Assembly (NCBI GenBank): GCA_017940085.1
Contig: JAGAZK010000054.1
Span: forward strand, 1 to 18,329
Reading direction: 5' to 3'
From: Campylobacter sp.
GTDB taxonomy: Bacteria; Campylobacterota; Campylobacteria; Campylobacterales; Campylobacteraceae
Length of the DNA: 18,329 bases
The notes below the pieces were generated by a model. That model had not been told where the DNA came from. It searched no databases and saw only the letters and a program-made list of their open reading frames with translations. Of this stretch, positions 7,549 through 14,972 are shown piece by piece (within the stretch, counting starts at the first letter, position 1; the number at the start of each line of letters is the position of its first letter). The position numbers and the translations under genes are program-made.

Positions 7549-8145
7549 GTGAGTTTGAAATTTGGCGTTAAGCTTTTGCTTAGCGTATTTAGCGTGATTT
7601 ATCCTTTTGGGCTTATATTTTTTAGCGAGTTTAATTTTGTTTTGCTTGTGATAATGGCGATTTTATGGGGATTGCGTGGGATTTTTGAATTTGATAAACC
7701 AAATTTAGACGAATTTAATCAAAAAAACAGCAAATTTAAAAAAGAGAATTTAAGCGAATTTGGTAAATTTAGCTTTGTTTTATGTGGATTTTTCGCACTT
7801 TGTGCGATTTTGCAAACTTATGGATTAAAATATTTATATCCAGTTTTGATAAACGCATTTTTGGGCTTGATTTTTTATTTTAGTTTATTTAAAACCCCTA
7901 TGATAACTAAATTTGCTATGCTAAAACGAAAAGATATGCCCCCAAAAGTGCTTATTTATACAAGAAATCTAACCAAAATTTGGATAGGGCTTTTTGCGAT
8001 AAATGGGCTTATAAGTGCGATTTTGGCGTGTTTAGAAAATAAAATTTATTGGGGCGTGTATTGTGGGGCGATTTCTTATGTTTTGATAGGAATTTTATTT
8101 TTTGGCGAAATTATTTTTAGAAAGTTGTATATAAAAAATGGTTGA
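7549..8145 (+). CDS. apeG: Integral membrane protein, COG4648 / ApeG type
   Basis: This protein of about 198 residues has around six hydrophobic segments and no soluble domain. The C-terminal part, with MLKRKDMPPKVLIYTRNLT, a Trp-rich helix and an INGLISAILA stretch, fits the COG4648 membrane proteins that sit between the ACPs and the ligase in APE clusters. Its biochemical role is unknown; a part in membrane anchoring or moving the product is inferred from position. Two starts are possible: GTG at 7549 or TTG at 7555. The latter has AAGG seven bases upstream and gives MKFGVKLLLS. It overlaps the ligase gene by eight bases. Confidence 0.82.
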   Translation: MSLKFGVKLLLSVFSVIYPFGLIFFSEFNFVLLVIMAILWGLRGIFEFDKPNLDEFNQKNSKFKKENLSEFGKFSFVLCGFFALCAILQTYGLKYLYPVLINAFLGLIFYFSLFKTPMITKFAMLKRKDMPPKVLIYTRNLTKIWIGLFAINGLISAILACLENKIYWGVYCGAISYVLIGILFFGEIIFRKLYIKNG

Positions 8146-9664
8146 ATTTATTAAAAATTTAAGCGAATTTAGTGAGCAAATTTGCAAATTTAGTGAATTT
8201 TTAAAGCAAAAAAATATCAAAAAAACGCAAATTTTTTTAAATGATATGGGCGAGTTTAAAATCGCTTTTTTTGGAGCTTTACTGGCAGATGCTAAACCTG
8301 AGCTTTTAAGAGATGATAAATTTGAATATGATTTTTTTGGCATTGATGATGAAAAATTTGCCGAGATTTCTTCGAATTTTCCAAATTTAAAAGCTAAAAA
8401 TGAGTTAAATTTAGACGGAAGTGAGATTTTTTATCTAAAAACTTCCGGCTCAACAGGAAAGCCAAAAAATATACAAAAACGGCTAATTGAAATGGTTTTG
8501 GAAGCAAAACATTTATCAAAAGCCTTAAATTTAAACAAAAATGAGCAGTTTTTGGCAAGTGTAACCCACCAAAATATGTTTGGGCTTACATTTAAGTTTT
8601 TTTTGCCGTTAGTTTTGGGTGCAAAATCCGACAAAAGGGAGTTAAATTATCCAGAAATTATACTTGATGAAAACTCAAATGGCAAAATTTTAATCTCATC
8701 GCCGACCGTGCTAAATGCACTTTATCAGCACAAAAATGCAAAGAATATAAAAAATCTAAAAATGATAATTTCAGCAGGAGCCAAACTACCCCAAAGCCTA
8801 AGAGATGAGCTAAATAAAATCACAAATGCTGTGATTGTCGATATTTACGGATCTAGCGAAACCGGTGTCGTGGGGCGAAATTTAGGGCAGGGTTTGAAAA
8901 AATTTGAGCCTGTGGATTTAAAAACAGGACAAAAAGGCGAACTAATCATTACTTCGCCTTGGTGCGAAAGATTTGTAAGTGCTGATAGCGGTGAGATTAA
9001 AGGCGATGATATTATTTTACACGGCAGACTTGATAGAATCGTTAAATTTAGTGAAAACCGCGTAAATTTAGACGCTATCGAAGAAAAACTAAATCAAAAC
9101 GAGCTTATAAAAGATAGCAAATTAGGACTTCATCCAAAATTTAATAGAATTTTAGCTTTGATAGTTTTGAGTGAATTTGGAGAAGATTTATTTATAAAAA
9201 GTGGAAAAAAGGCAGTTGTAGGTGAAATCAAAAAATATTTAAAAGATGATTTTGGCTGCGTTGTGAGACATTTTAAAATTGTTTCAAAAATACCATATTC
9301 AAGCGGTAGCAAGGTCAAAAAAGATGATTTTTTAAAAGCTTTCGAGAGCTACGAAATGCCAGAATTTACTCAAATCTCACAAAACGAATTTAGAGCAAAA
9401 ATAAGCGTGAGTGATTTTTATTTTGACGGGCATTTTGCAAATTTCCCAATAGTTGCTGGTTTTGTGCAACTTAAATTTGTAGAGATTTGTGCTAAAAAAC
9501 TAGGAATAAATTTAAAAAACACAAACCACATACAAAGTATTAAATTTATGAATTTTATTCGCCCAAATGACGAAATAACGCTATTTTTAGAAAAAAATGG
9601 CGACAAGCTAAGTTTTAAAATCAAAAACGAAAAAGAGTGTTGCAATGGAAAAATCAGCCTTTAA
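8138..9664 (+). CDS. apeH: Fused aryl-ACP ligase (ApeH type) and hotdog dehydratase (ApeI type)
   Basis: This is a 508-residue two-domain protein. Residues 1 to about 405 form an AMP-dependent acyl/aryl ligase: TSGSTGKPK at 102-110 (phosphate loop), IYGSSETG around 237-243, GRLDRIVK at 296-303, and a lysine-rich C-terminal SSGSKVKKDD in place of the classical GK catalytic loop. This half should activate an aromatic acid and load an ACP. Residues about 410-508 form a hotdog dehydratase with DGHFANFPIVAGFVQLKF. His432 matches the FabZ catalytic histidine, but the catalytic Glu position holds Lys446. In well-known APE clusters these are usually two genes. The second half is the expected partner of the His-less ApeP-like subunit at 2818. 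Confidence 0.9.
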   Translation: MVEFIKNLSEFSEQICKFSEFLKQKNIKKTQIFLNDMGEFKIAFFGALLADAKPELLRDDKFEYDFFGIDDEKFAEISSNFPNLKAKNELNLDGSEIFYLKTSGSTGKPKNIQKRLIEMVLEAKHLSKALNLNKNEQFLASVTHQNMFGLTFKFFLPLVLGAKSDKRELNYPEIILDENSNGKILISSPTVLNALYQHKNAKNIKNLKMIISAGAKLPQSLRDELNKITNAVIVDIYGSSETGVVGRNLGQGLKKFEPVDLKTGQKGELIITSPWCERFVSADSGEIKGDDIILHGRLDRIVKFSENRVNLDAIEEKLNQNELIKDSKLGLHPKFNRILALIVLSEFGEDLFIKSGKKAVVGEIKKYLKDDFGCVVRHFKIVSKIPYSSGSKVKKDDFLKAFESYEMPEFTQISQNEFRAKISVSDFYFDGHFANFPIVAGFVQLKFVEICAKKLGINLKNTNHIQSIKFMNFIRPNDEITLFLEKNGDKLSFKIKNEKECCNGKISL

Positions 9665-10364
9665 GCTTGTTTTTTTGGTGCCTTACTACAACCACCCTGA
9701 AAAAATCGCCAAATTAGTGCAAAATTTATCAAATTTTGGTGAGATTTTGATAGTTGATGACGGAAGCGATGAAGCTGCAAAAAGTGCGTTAAAAGGCTTA
9801 AAAGCACAAATTTTTACTAGGAGTAAAAACGGCGGAAAGGGTGCTGCGGTAAAAGACGGATTTAAAAAAGCCATTGGAATGGGCTATACTCACGCTTTTC
9901 AGATTGATGCAGATTTTCAACACGATATTTCAAAATGCGAAGAGTTTTTAAAGATAGCCAGAGAATTTCCAAATTGCTTGATTTGTGCAAATCCGATTTA
10001 TGATGAAAATGCTCCAAAAGGTAGGCTTTATGGACGAAAAATCACAAATTTTTGGTGCAGTATAAATTCGCTTTCAAATGAAATAAAAGACGCTATGTGC
10101 GGATTTCGCATTTATCCATTAAAGCAAATTTGTGAAATTTTGCCCCAAATAAAAGCAGATCGCATGGGCTTTGACATTGAAATTTTAGTTTTAGCTTATC
10201 GTGCGGGAGTGAATTTGAAATGGCTTGATTTAAAAGTGAGCTACGAAAAGGGCGGAGTAAGCCATTTTTTGCCATTTCGCGATAATTTATTAATCTCTCT
10301 AACTCATGCAAGATTATTTTTAAATTTGCCATTTTGGGCGATAAAAAGGGCATTTCGTGGCTAA
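9645..10364 (+). CDS. Family 2 glycosyltransferase (N-terminal half of ApeJ as a separate gene)
   Basis: This 239-residue GT-A fold transferase shows LVPYYNHPEK at the N-terminus, VDDGSDE at 37-43, NGGKGAA at 62-68 and the metal/nucleotide-binding DADFQHD at 88-94, as in dolichol-phosphate mannose synthase-like GT2 enzymes. It has no large membrane domain. It likely adds a sugar to the APE lipid; donor and acceptor are unknown. In other APE clusters this domain is often joined to an LpxL-like acyltransferase; here that partner is the next gene, overlapping by eight bases. Its start lies 20 bases inside the ligase-dehydratase gene. Confidence 0.87.
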   Translation: MEKSAFKLVFLVPYYNHPEKIAKLVQNLSNFGEILIVDDGSDEAAKSALKGLKAQIFTRSKNGGKGAAVKDGFKKAIGMGYTHAFQIDADFQHDISKCEEFLKIAREFPNCLICANPIYDENAPKGRLYGRKITNFWCSINSLSNEIKDAMCGFRIYPLKQICEILPQIKADRMGFDIEILVLAYRAGVNLKWLDLKVSYEKGGVSHFLPFRDNLLISLTHARLFLNLPFWAIKRAFRG

Positions 10365-11259
10365 ACACTGGGCAGAGCAAAAAGAAGTTATTACTGGAAA
10401 TATTTTATTAAAAATCACACTTTTTTTAGCTACAAAAATGCCTAGATTTATACTTAAATTTATCGTATTTATCGTGGTTGGTGTGTATTTTTTGGCTTTG
10501 AAAAACAAAAGAGAGTTTATAAATAATTTTAGAAAATCAGTCGCAAACTCAGGTGGCGTGGTCAAAGGCGGAGCTTATTGGAATTTTTATAATTTTGGAC
10601 TTTCGATTTGCGATAAAATCGCAGTTTGGATCAAAAAAAGTGAGCATTATCAAATAGACAGGACAAATTTAGACGCTATTAGATCTAGATTATGTGCAAA
10701 CAAAGGCAAGATTTTGCTCACTAGCCATTATGGCAATATTGAGATCGCAAAAGCCATTGTTAGTGAGCTTGGACGCACAAAAATAAATATTTTTATGTAT
10801 AAACAAAATAATGCTAAATTTAGCAATTTTATGGATAAAATCGTTGATGATAAGATTAATATTTTTTGGGTAGATGAGCTTGATATTTCAGCTATGTTAA
10901 ATTTGCAAAATTTGGTTGAAAACGGCGAACATATCGCTATTATGGCAGATCGAATTCCTATAAAAAGCGATAAATTTGTAAGTGCTGAGTTTTTAGGTAA
11001 AAAAGCAAATTTTAGTATTGGGGCGTATTTGATAGCTGGGATTTTAAAGACTGAAATTTATTCATTTTGGTGCTACAAGGTGGGGCGAAAATACAGCTTT
11101 GAGATAAAAAATCTACCAAGTGTGGAATTAAAAAGTGATAAAATCAAAAGCATAATGCCAACGCTAAGTGCTTATATAGCAGATTTGGAAAGCAAATGCA
11201 AAAACGATCCTAATCAATGGTATAATTTTTTTGATTTTTGGGGGCAAGGTGAAGTTTAA
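10357..11259 (+). CDS. LpxL/HtrB-like lysophospholipid acyltransferase (C-terminal half of ApeJ as a separate gene)
   Basis: This 300-residue inner-membrane acyltransferase resembles lipid A late acyltransferases. It starts with HWAEQKEVITG and a hydrophobic segment (about 28-47), typical of LpxL/COG4261 proteins. This supports the GTG start at 10357. The catalytic HX4E motif is HYGNIE (His124, Glu129), followed by an IMADRIP stretch in the place of the second conserved block. It probably acylates the sugar or glycerol part of the APE lipid. It ends overlapping the thioesterase gene. Confidence 0.87.
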   Translation: MAKHWAEQKEVITGNILLKITLFLATKMPRFILKFIVFIVVGVYFLALKNKREFINNFRKSVANSGGVVKGGAYWNFYNFGLSICDKIAVWIKKSEHYQIDRTNLDAIRSRLCANKGKILLTSHYGNIEIAKAIVSELGRTKINIFMYKQNNAKFSNFMDKIVDDKINIFWVDELDISAMLNLQNLVENGEHIAIMADRIPIKSDKFVSAEFLGKKANFSIGAYLIAGILKTEIYSFWCYKVGRKYSFEIKNLPSVELKSDKIKSIMPTLSAYIADLESKCKNDPNQWYNFFDFWGQGEV

Positions 11260-11647
11260 ATTTAGAGTTGAGTTTTATGATACCGACAACATGGGTGTGG
11301 TATGGCATGGCAATTATGTCAAATACTGCGAAATGGCAAGGTGTGCGTTTTTACGCGAGATAAATTACACTTACAACGATATGAAAAATGACGGATTTGC
11401 CTATCCGATTGTGAAAATGGATTTTAAATTTATCCGTCCTGCTAAATTTGATGATGAAATTTGGGTGGAAATTGATTTAGCGGAATTTGAAAGTTTATTA
11501 AAATTTAAATATACAATCACAAATGCAAAAACGGGCGAAATTTTATGCAAAGCCACAACCTCGCAAGCTGCCGTAAATATCGCTACAATGGAGACTTGCT
11601 TTTATTTGCCTGAATGTTTGAAAGAAAAATTAAAGGATATAAAATGA
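11249..11647 (+). CDS. apeK: 4-hydroxybenzoyl-CoA-type thioesterase, ApeK type
   Basis: This hotdog thioesterase has 132 residues from the GTG at 11249. The motif EFYDTDNMGVVWHGNYVKYC holds the Asp pair (11 and 13) and His20-Asn22 typical of the YbgC/4HBT family, in which an Asp drives hydrolysis. It may release the finished chain or clear stalled acyl groups from the ACPs. An in-frame TTG at 11231 would add six residues, but the GTG puts the catalytic strand at the usual distance from the N-terminus. It overlaps the acyltransferase by 11 bases and the next gene by four (ATGA). Confidence 0.87.
   Translation: MKFKFRVEFYDTDNMGVVWHGNYVKYCEMARCAFLREINYTYNDMKNDGFAYPIVKMDFKFIRPAKFDDEIWVEIDLAEFESLLKFKYTITNAKTGEILCKATTSQAAVNIATMETCFYLPECLKEKLKDIK
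11632..11637 (+). promoter_or_regulatory. Shine-Dalgarno of the LolA-like gene
   Basis: AAAGGA lies six bases before the ATG at 11644. It favours that start over an upstream in-frame TTG at 11614 and puts the signal peptide at the true N-terminus. Confidence 0.65.
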
Positions 11648-12165
11648 GATTTTTTGGACTTTTGATTGCGATTTTTGCTTTGAGTTTTGGGCTTGAGATT
11701 GGAGAATTAGACATTAAAAGCGATAATATAAGTGGCAAATTCGATGAAAAAATGATAATTAAAGGTTTTGAGAAGGCAATTATAAGTAGCGGGGATTTTA
11801 GGATTAAAAATGAAGAAATTTTTTGGAATACAAAAGAGCCGATAAAAAGTAGTATAAAAATCAATAATGAAGGTGTTTTTGAACTAGCTAAAAAGAAAAA
11901 ATGGGTCAAAATTAGAGATTCTATGTTTGATAAAGAAATGTTTTTGGCTATATTTAGGCTTGATTTAGATAAACTTAAAGATGATTTTGATATAAAATTA
12001 AAAGGCTCAAAAGATGATTGGCAAATAAATTTAAAGCCAAAATCAACGATTTTTAAGCAAATTTTTGACGCTATTAGGATAAAAGGGGGTAAATTTGTCA
12101 GCGAGATATACATCAAACAAGCCAATGGCGATGTGGTTGTAAGTAAATTTAGTGATGTCAAATAA
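11644..12165 (+). CDS. apeL: LolA-like periplasmic carrier, ApeL type
   Basis: This 173-residue protein has a short signal peptide (MRFFGLLIAIFALSFG). The mature part follows the LolA pattern: an early segment, then ISSGDFRIKNEEIFWNTKEP, which matches the 'SSG-F-W-T-x-P' core of outer-membrane lipoprotein carriers, followed by strands of a half-barrel. LolA-like proteins bind acyl chains in the periplasm. In APE clusters this one is thought to ferry the pigment lipid between the MMPL exporter and the outer membrane. It is more divergent and lysine-rich than housekeeping LolA. It overlaps the exporter gene. Confidence 0.8.
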   Translation: MRFFGLLIAIFALSFGLEIGELDIKSDNISGKFDEKMIIKGFEKAIISSGDFRIKNEEIFWNTKEPIKSSIKINNEGVFELAKKKKWVKIRDSMFDKEMFLAIFRLDLDKLKDDFDIKLKGSKDDWQINLKPKSTIFKQIFDAIRIKGGKFVSEIYIKQANGDVVVSKFSDVK

Positions 12166-14359
12166 GATATTTTTACTTGCTTTTATCGGTATGAGCATAT
12201 TTTTAGGGCTCAATCTCAATAAAATAAATTCCGATATTTATGAGCTTACTTCTTTAAAATTTGAACAAAAACAAAAGCAAAGTTTAGATGAATTTAATAA
12301 AATTTTATCATTTGAAGTTTTGGCGGCAAGTTCAAATTTGGCTAAATTTGATGAATTTATCCAAAAAGCAGAAAATTTTGGTATTTTTGAGAGTATAAGA
12401 TACAAAATTGATGATATTAGCAATTATCAAAGAGAGCTTGAAAAATTTAAAATAGCACTTTTAGATGATGAAAGTGTGGAGCTTTTGGAAAATGACGGAG
12501 ATGAGTTTGCCAAAAGAAGTGCTAAAGAGATATTTTCTAAATTCAAGCCACTCCCACTTTCACAGGATTTTTTCTCATTTAGTGCGCATTTTAGACTAAA
12601 TCAAGAAAATAATATTAAATTTGATCCAAGCAAAAATCGCTTTATTAGTGAATTAGACGGCGTTAATTATTATTTTGCTAAATTAAGATTACAACCTAAA
12701 TTTAATGAAAATTTGCTTTTAGAACTAAGTGAATTTGCTAAAAATAACGAAATCTTAATCAGTGGCAATGCAATATACGGAGCTTTAGGCAAAAAATTAG
12801 GTAATACAGAAACTACATATATTGGCGGAGCTTCTTTAGTATTATGCTTGATTTTATTGCTACTTGCTTTTAAAAATATCAAAATTTTATATTTGCTTTT
12901 GGTAATTATTTTTGGTGAGTGTTGTGGATTATTTTTCACATTTTTATTTTTTGATAGTGTTCATATTTTAAGCATAGTTGTTTCTATTAGTTTGATTGGA
13001 CTAATGCTTGATTTTAGCGTTCATTGGCTCGGTGCAAATTCCACTAAAAGACTTCGTAAATTTAGCATTTACCGCTTAAAAGGTATTTTTTTACTTGGAT
13101 TTTTGATAACTGCTGGTGGATACAGCGTATTTTTATTAAGTCCGTTTTTTTTACTTAAACAAATAGCAATTTTTGCGATATTTGCGTTGTTAGGAGCGTT
13201 TTTATTTTCGTATTTTTGTTTGCCAAATTTATTAAATTTGACTAAATTTAATTCAAGCAAGATATTAAATTACTTTTTAGACAAATCATCAAATTTAATT
13301 AAATTTATCCCGTTAAATTCTGCAATTTTAGCTGTATTATCTATAATCTTGGCTGTATTTTTAGGCTTTTTTATGAAATTTGAAGATAATATTTCTCAAT
13401 ATTGGTCAATGGACGAAAATCTCACCAAAATGACTCAAAAATTATCAACTCTAAGTCCAAATTCTTTTGATCTAGTCATAATTGAAGACGAATACAAACT
13501 AGTAAAAACATTATTAGATAAAGATTTGATTGAATCATACAATGGAGTGAGTAAATTTTTATTAAACCCAAAATCCCAAGATTTCGTAACTTTGAGATTT
13601 GAGTTTTTAAATATTAGCGAGTTTGTTAAGCTGGGATTTTCTGAATATTTTATCAGACAAGAGATCAAAAAAATACAAAATCACCCGACTTTGACTTATG
13701 AAGATGCTAAAAATAGCGAACTTTTCAGCGGACTTTGGTCGTTTGCAAATTTGGGTCAAAACATAATATTTTTAAATGGCATAAAAGATTTAGATGAGGT
13801 TGAGCGGGTAGTTGGCGAGTTTGGCGGATTGTTTGTAAATCTTAAAAATGCGATAAATGAAGCTTTTTGGCAAATCAAAATAAATGCGATTATCTTAAAA
13901 ATCGTAGCTTATGCTTTGGCGTTTTTGCTTTTGGCAATATTTTTTAATACCCAAAGAGCGTTTTTTATGATATTGGCTGTATTTTGTGCAAATTTAATCA
14001 CTCTTTTTGTTCTTACGCTTTGTGGGTTTAGTATTAATATTTTTGCGATTTTTGGTTTGATTTTGGGCGGTGCTGTAGGGATTGATTATATGATATTTGC
14101 ACTAAATCACAAAATGAATATAAAAGAAAAGATTTTTGGTATAAATTTAGCTGCCCTTACTAGCATGATTTCATTTTTTGCACTCAGTTTTAGTCAGTTT
14201 AATGCTATTAAAATTTTTGGTTTGGCTGTTGGAATAAATATTTTGTTGTGCTGTTTGTTTGCCCAAATTTACGCACACAAACAAAGCAAATTTGACAAAA
14301 TTCCAGTTAAAAATGTAAAATTTCTAAAAAAAAGGCGTTCGTTTGAGCAAAAAACATAA
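12155..14359 (+). CDS. apeM: MMPL/RND-family lipid exporter, ApeM type
   Basis: This protein of about 734 residues has the two-fold RND plan: one N-terminal membrane helix (about 4-21), a periplasmic domain to about 222, a five- to six-helix bundle (about 223-362), a further helix (about 388-407), a second periplasmic domain, and a C-terminal bundle. A conserved Asp in each bundle is visible, in LIGLMLDFSVHW and in GAVGIDYMIF, matching the proton-relay position of MMPL transporters. It should flip or extract the APE lipid from the inner membrane. GTG at 12152 is an in-frame alternative start. Its last 17 bases overlap hyfA. Confidence 0.88.
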   Translation: MSNKIFLLAFIGMSIFLGLNLNKINSDIYELTSLKFEQKQKQSLDEFNKILSFEVLAASSNLAKFDEFIQKAENFGIFESIRYKIDDISNYQRELEKFKIALLDDESVELLENDGDEFAKRSAKEIFSKFKPLPLSQDFFSFSAHFRLNQENNIKFDPSKNRFISELDGVNYYFAKLRLQPKFNENLLLELSEFAKNNEILISGNAIYGALGKKLGNTETTYIGGASLVLCLILLLLAFKNIKILYLLLVIIFGECCGLFFTFLFFDSVHILSIVVSISLIGLMLDFSVHWLGANSTKRLRKFSIYRLKGIFLLGFLITAGGYSVFLLSPFFLLKQIAIFAIFALLGAFLFSYFCLPNLLNLTKFNSSKILNYFLDKSSNLIKFIPLNSAILAVLSIILAVFLGFFMKFEDNISQYWSMDENLTKMTQKLSTLSPNSFDLVIIEDEYKLVKTLLDKDLIESYNGVSKFLLNPKSQDFVTLRFEFLNISEFVKLGFSEYFIRQEIKKIQNHPTLTYEDAKNSELFSGLWSFANLGQNIIFLNGIKDLDEVERVVGEFGGLFVNLKNAINEAFWQIKINAIILKIVAYALAFLLLAIFFNTQRAFFMILAVFCANLITLFVLTLCGFSINIFAIFGLILGGAVGIDYMIFALNHKMNIKEKIFGINLAALTSMISFFALSFSQFNAIKIFGLAVGINILLCCLFAQIYAHKQSKFDKIPVKNVKFLKKRRSFEQKT
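14331..14335 (+). promoter_or_regulatory. Shine-Dalgarno for hyfA inside the exporter gene
   Basis: AAAGG lies seven bases before a TTG start at 14343. It is the only plausible ribosome site for hyfA, since no ATG occurs before the first iron-sulfur motif. It sits at the end of a run of eight A (14326-14333). Confidence 0.5.
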
Positions 14360-14972
14360 ATTTGTAATCACAAATCCAAATCTTTGTGTCGGATGTGGAG
14401 CTTGTGCAAAAACTTGCCAAAAAGAATCAATCAAACGCGGTAAATTAGGCGTTAGTAGGCTTTGGGTTGTTAAATTTGATAAAATCGCCACACCAAATCA
14501 ATGTCGTCAATGCGATGACGCACCTTGTGCTGTTGTCTGCCCAAGTGGTGCTTTGGAAAACAAAAGTGATTTTGTTCATTTAAATGAAAATTTATGTATA
14601 GGCTGCTCGCTTTGTGTTTTGGCTTGTCCTTATGGGGCGATACATTTGGATTGTGAGAGTGTTTTTGGTGTGCAAAAAATGCCAAATGAATTATCTCAGC
14701 CCGGCTTTGCTAGTATAGCTGCTAAATGCGATATTTGCGAAGGCAGAGATGGTGGAAGTGCTTGTGTGGAAGTTTGTCCTAAAGGTGCAATTATAATGCT
14801 TGATTTTGCAAATACTCATAAAATCGGCAAAAAACTAAAAGATACTAAAAATATGCAAGATTTTGTTTTTGAAATAAGCGGAGAGAATATTGATTTGAGC
14901 GAATTTGGAGTGCAAAATAAACCAAATTTAGCAAATAATTTAGAGCAAAAAAGTGAGAACGGCGATGTTTGA
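14343..14972 (+). CDS. hyfA: Hydrogenase-4 iron-sulfur subunit HyfA
   Basis: This 209-residue polyferredoxin has four complete cysteine sets: 15/18/21/25, 54/57/62/66, 85/88/91/95 and 129/132/141/145. They should hold four [4Fe-4S] clusters, as in E. coli HyfA/HycB (about 205 residues). It passes electrons between a partner such as formate dehydrogenase or ferredoxin and the [NiFe] hydrogenase-4 complex at the inner membrane. The identity rests on the cluster pattern plus the hyfB-hyfC-hyfE order downstream. The start is a TTG within the exporter gene. An extra Cys104 lies between the third and fourth sets. Confidence 0.9.
   Translation: MSKKHKFVITNPNLCVGCGACAKTCQKESIKRGKLGVSRLWVVKFDKIATPNQCRQCDDAPCAVVCPSGALENKSDFVHLNENLCIGCSLCVLACPYGAIHLDCESVFGVQKMPNELSQPGFASIAAKCDICEGRDGGSACVEVCPKGAIIMLDFANTHKIGKKLKDTKNMQDFVFEISGENIDLSEFGVQNKPNLANNLEQKSENGDV

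Noticed and set aside
8597..8604. T8 and similar A8/T8 runs (also 1752-1759 and 13145-13152) as phase-variation switches
   Set aside because: Runs of this length are expected by chance in DNA this AT-rich, and the frames are intact across them.
11583..12161. Antisense reading frame of 192 codons opposite the LolA-like gene
   Set aside because: Low-complexity Ser/Leu/Ile-rich translation that mirrors the lysine- and aspartate-rich sense gene. The sense strand has an SD, a signal peptide and a LolA pattern.
14281..14342. Possible internal promoter for the hydrogenase genes (sigma-54 or -10-like AT boxes)
   Set aside because: No GG-N10-GC type pair and no convincing TATAAT; only general AT-richness of exporter coding DNA.
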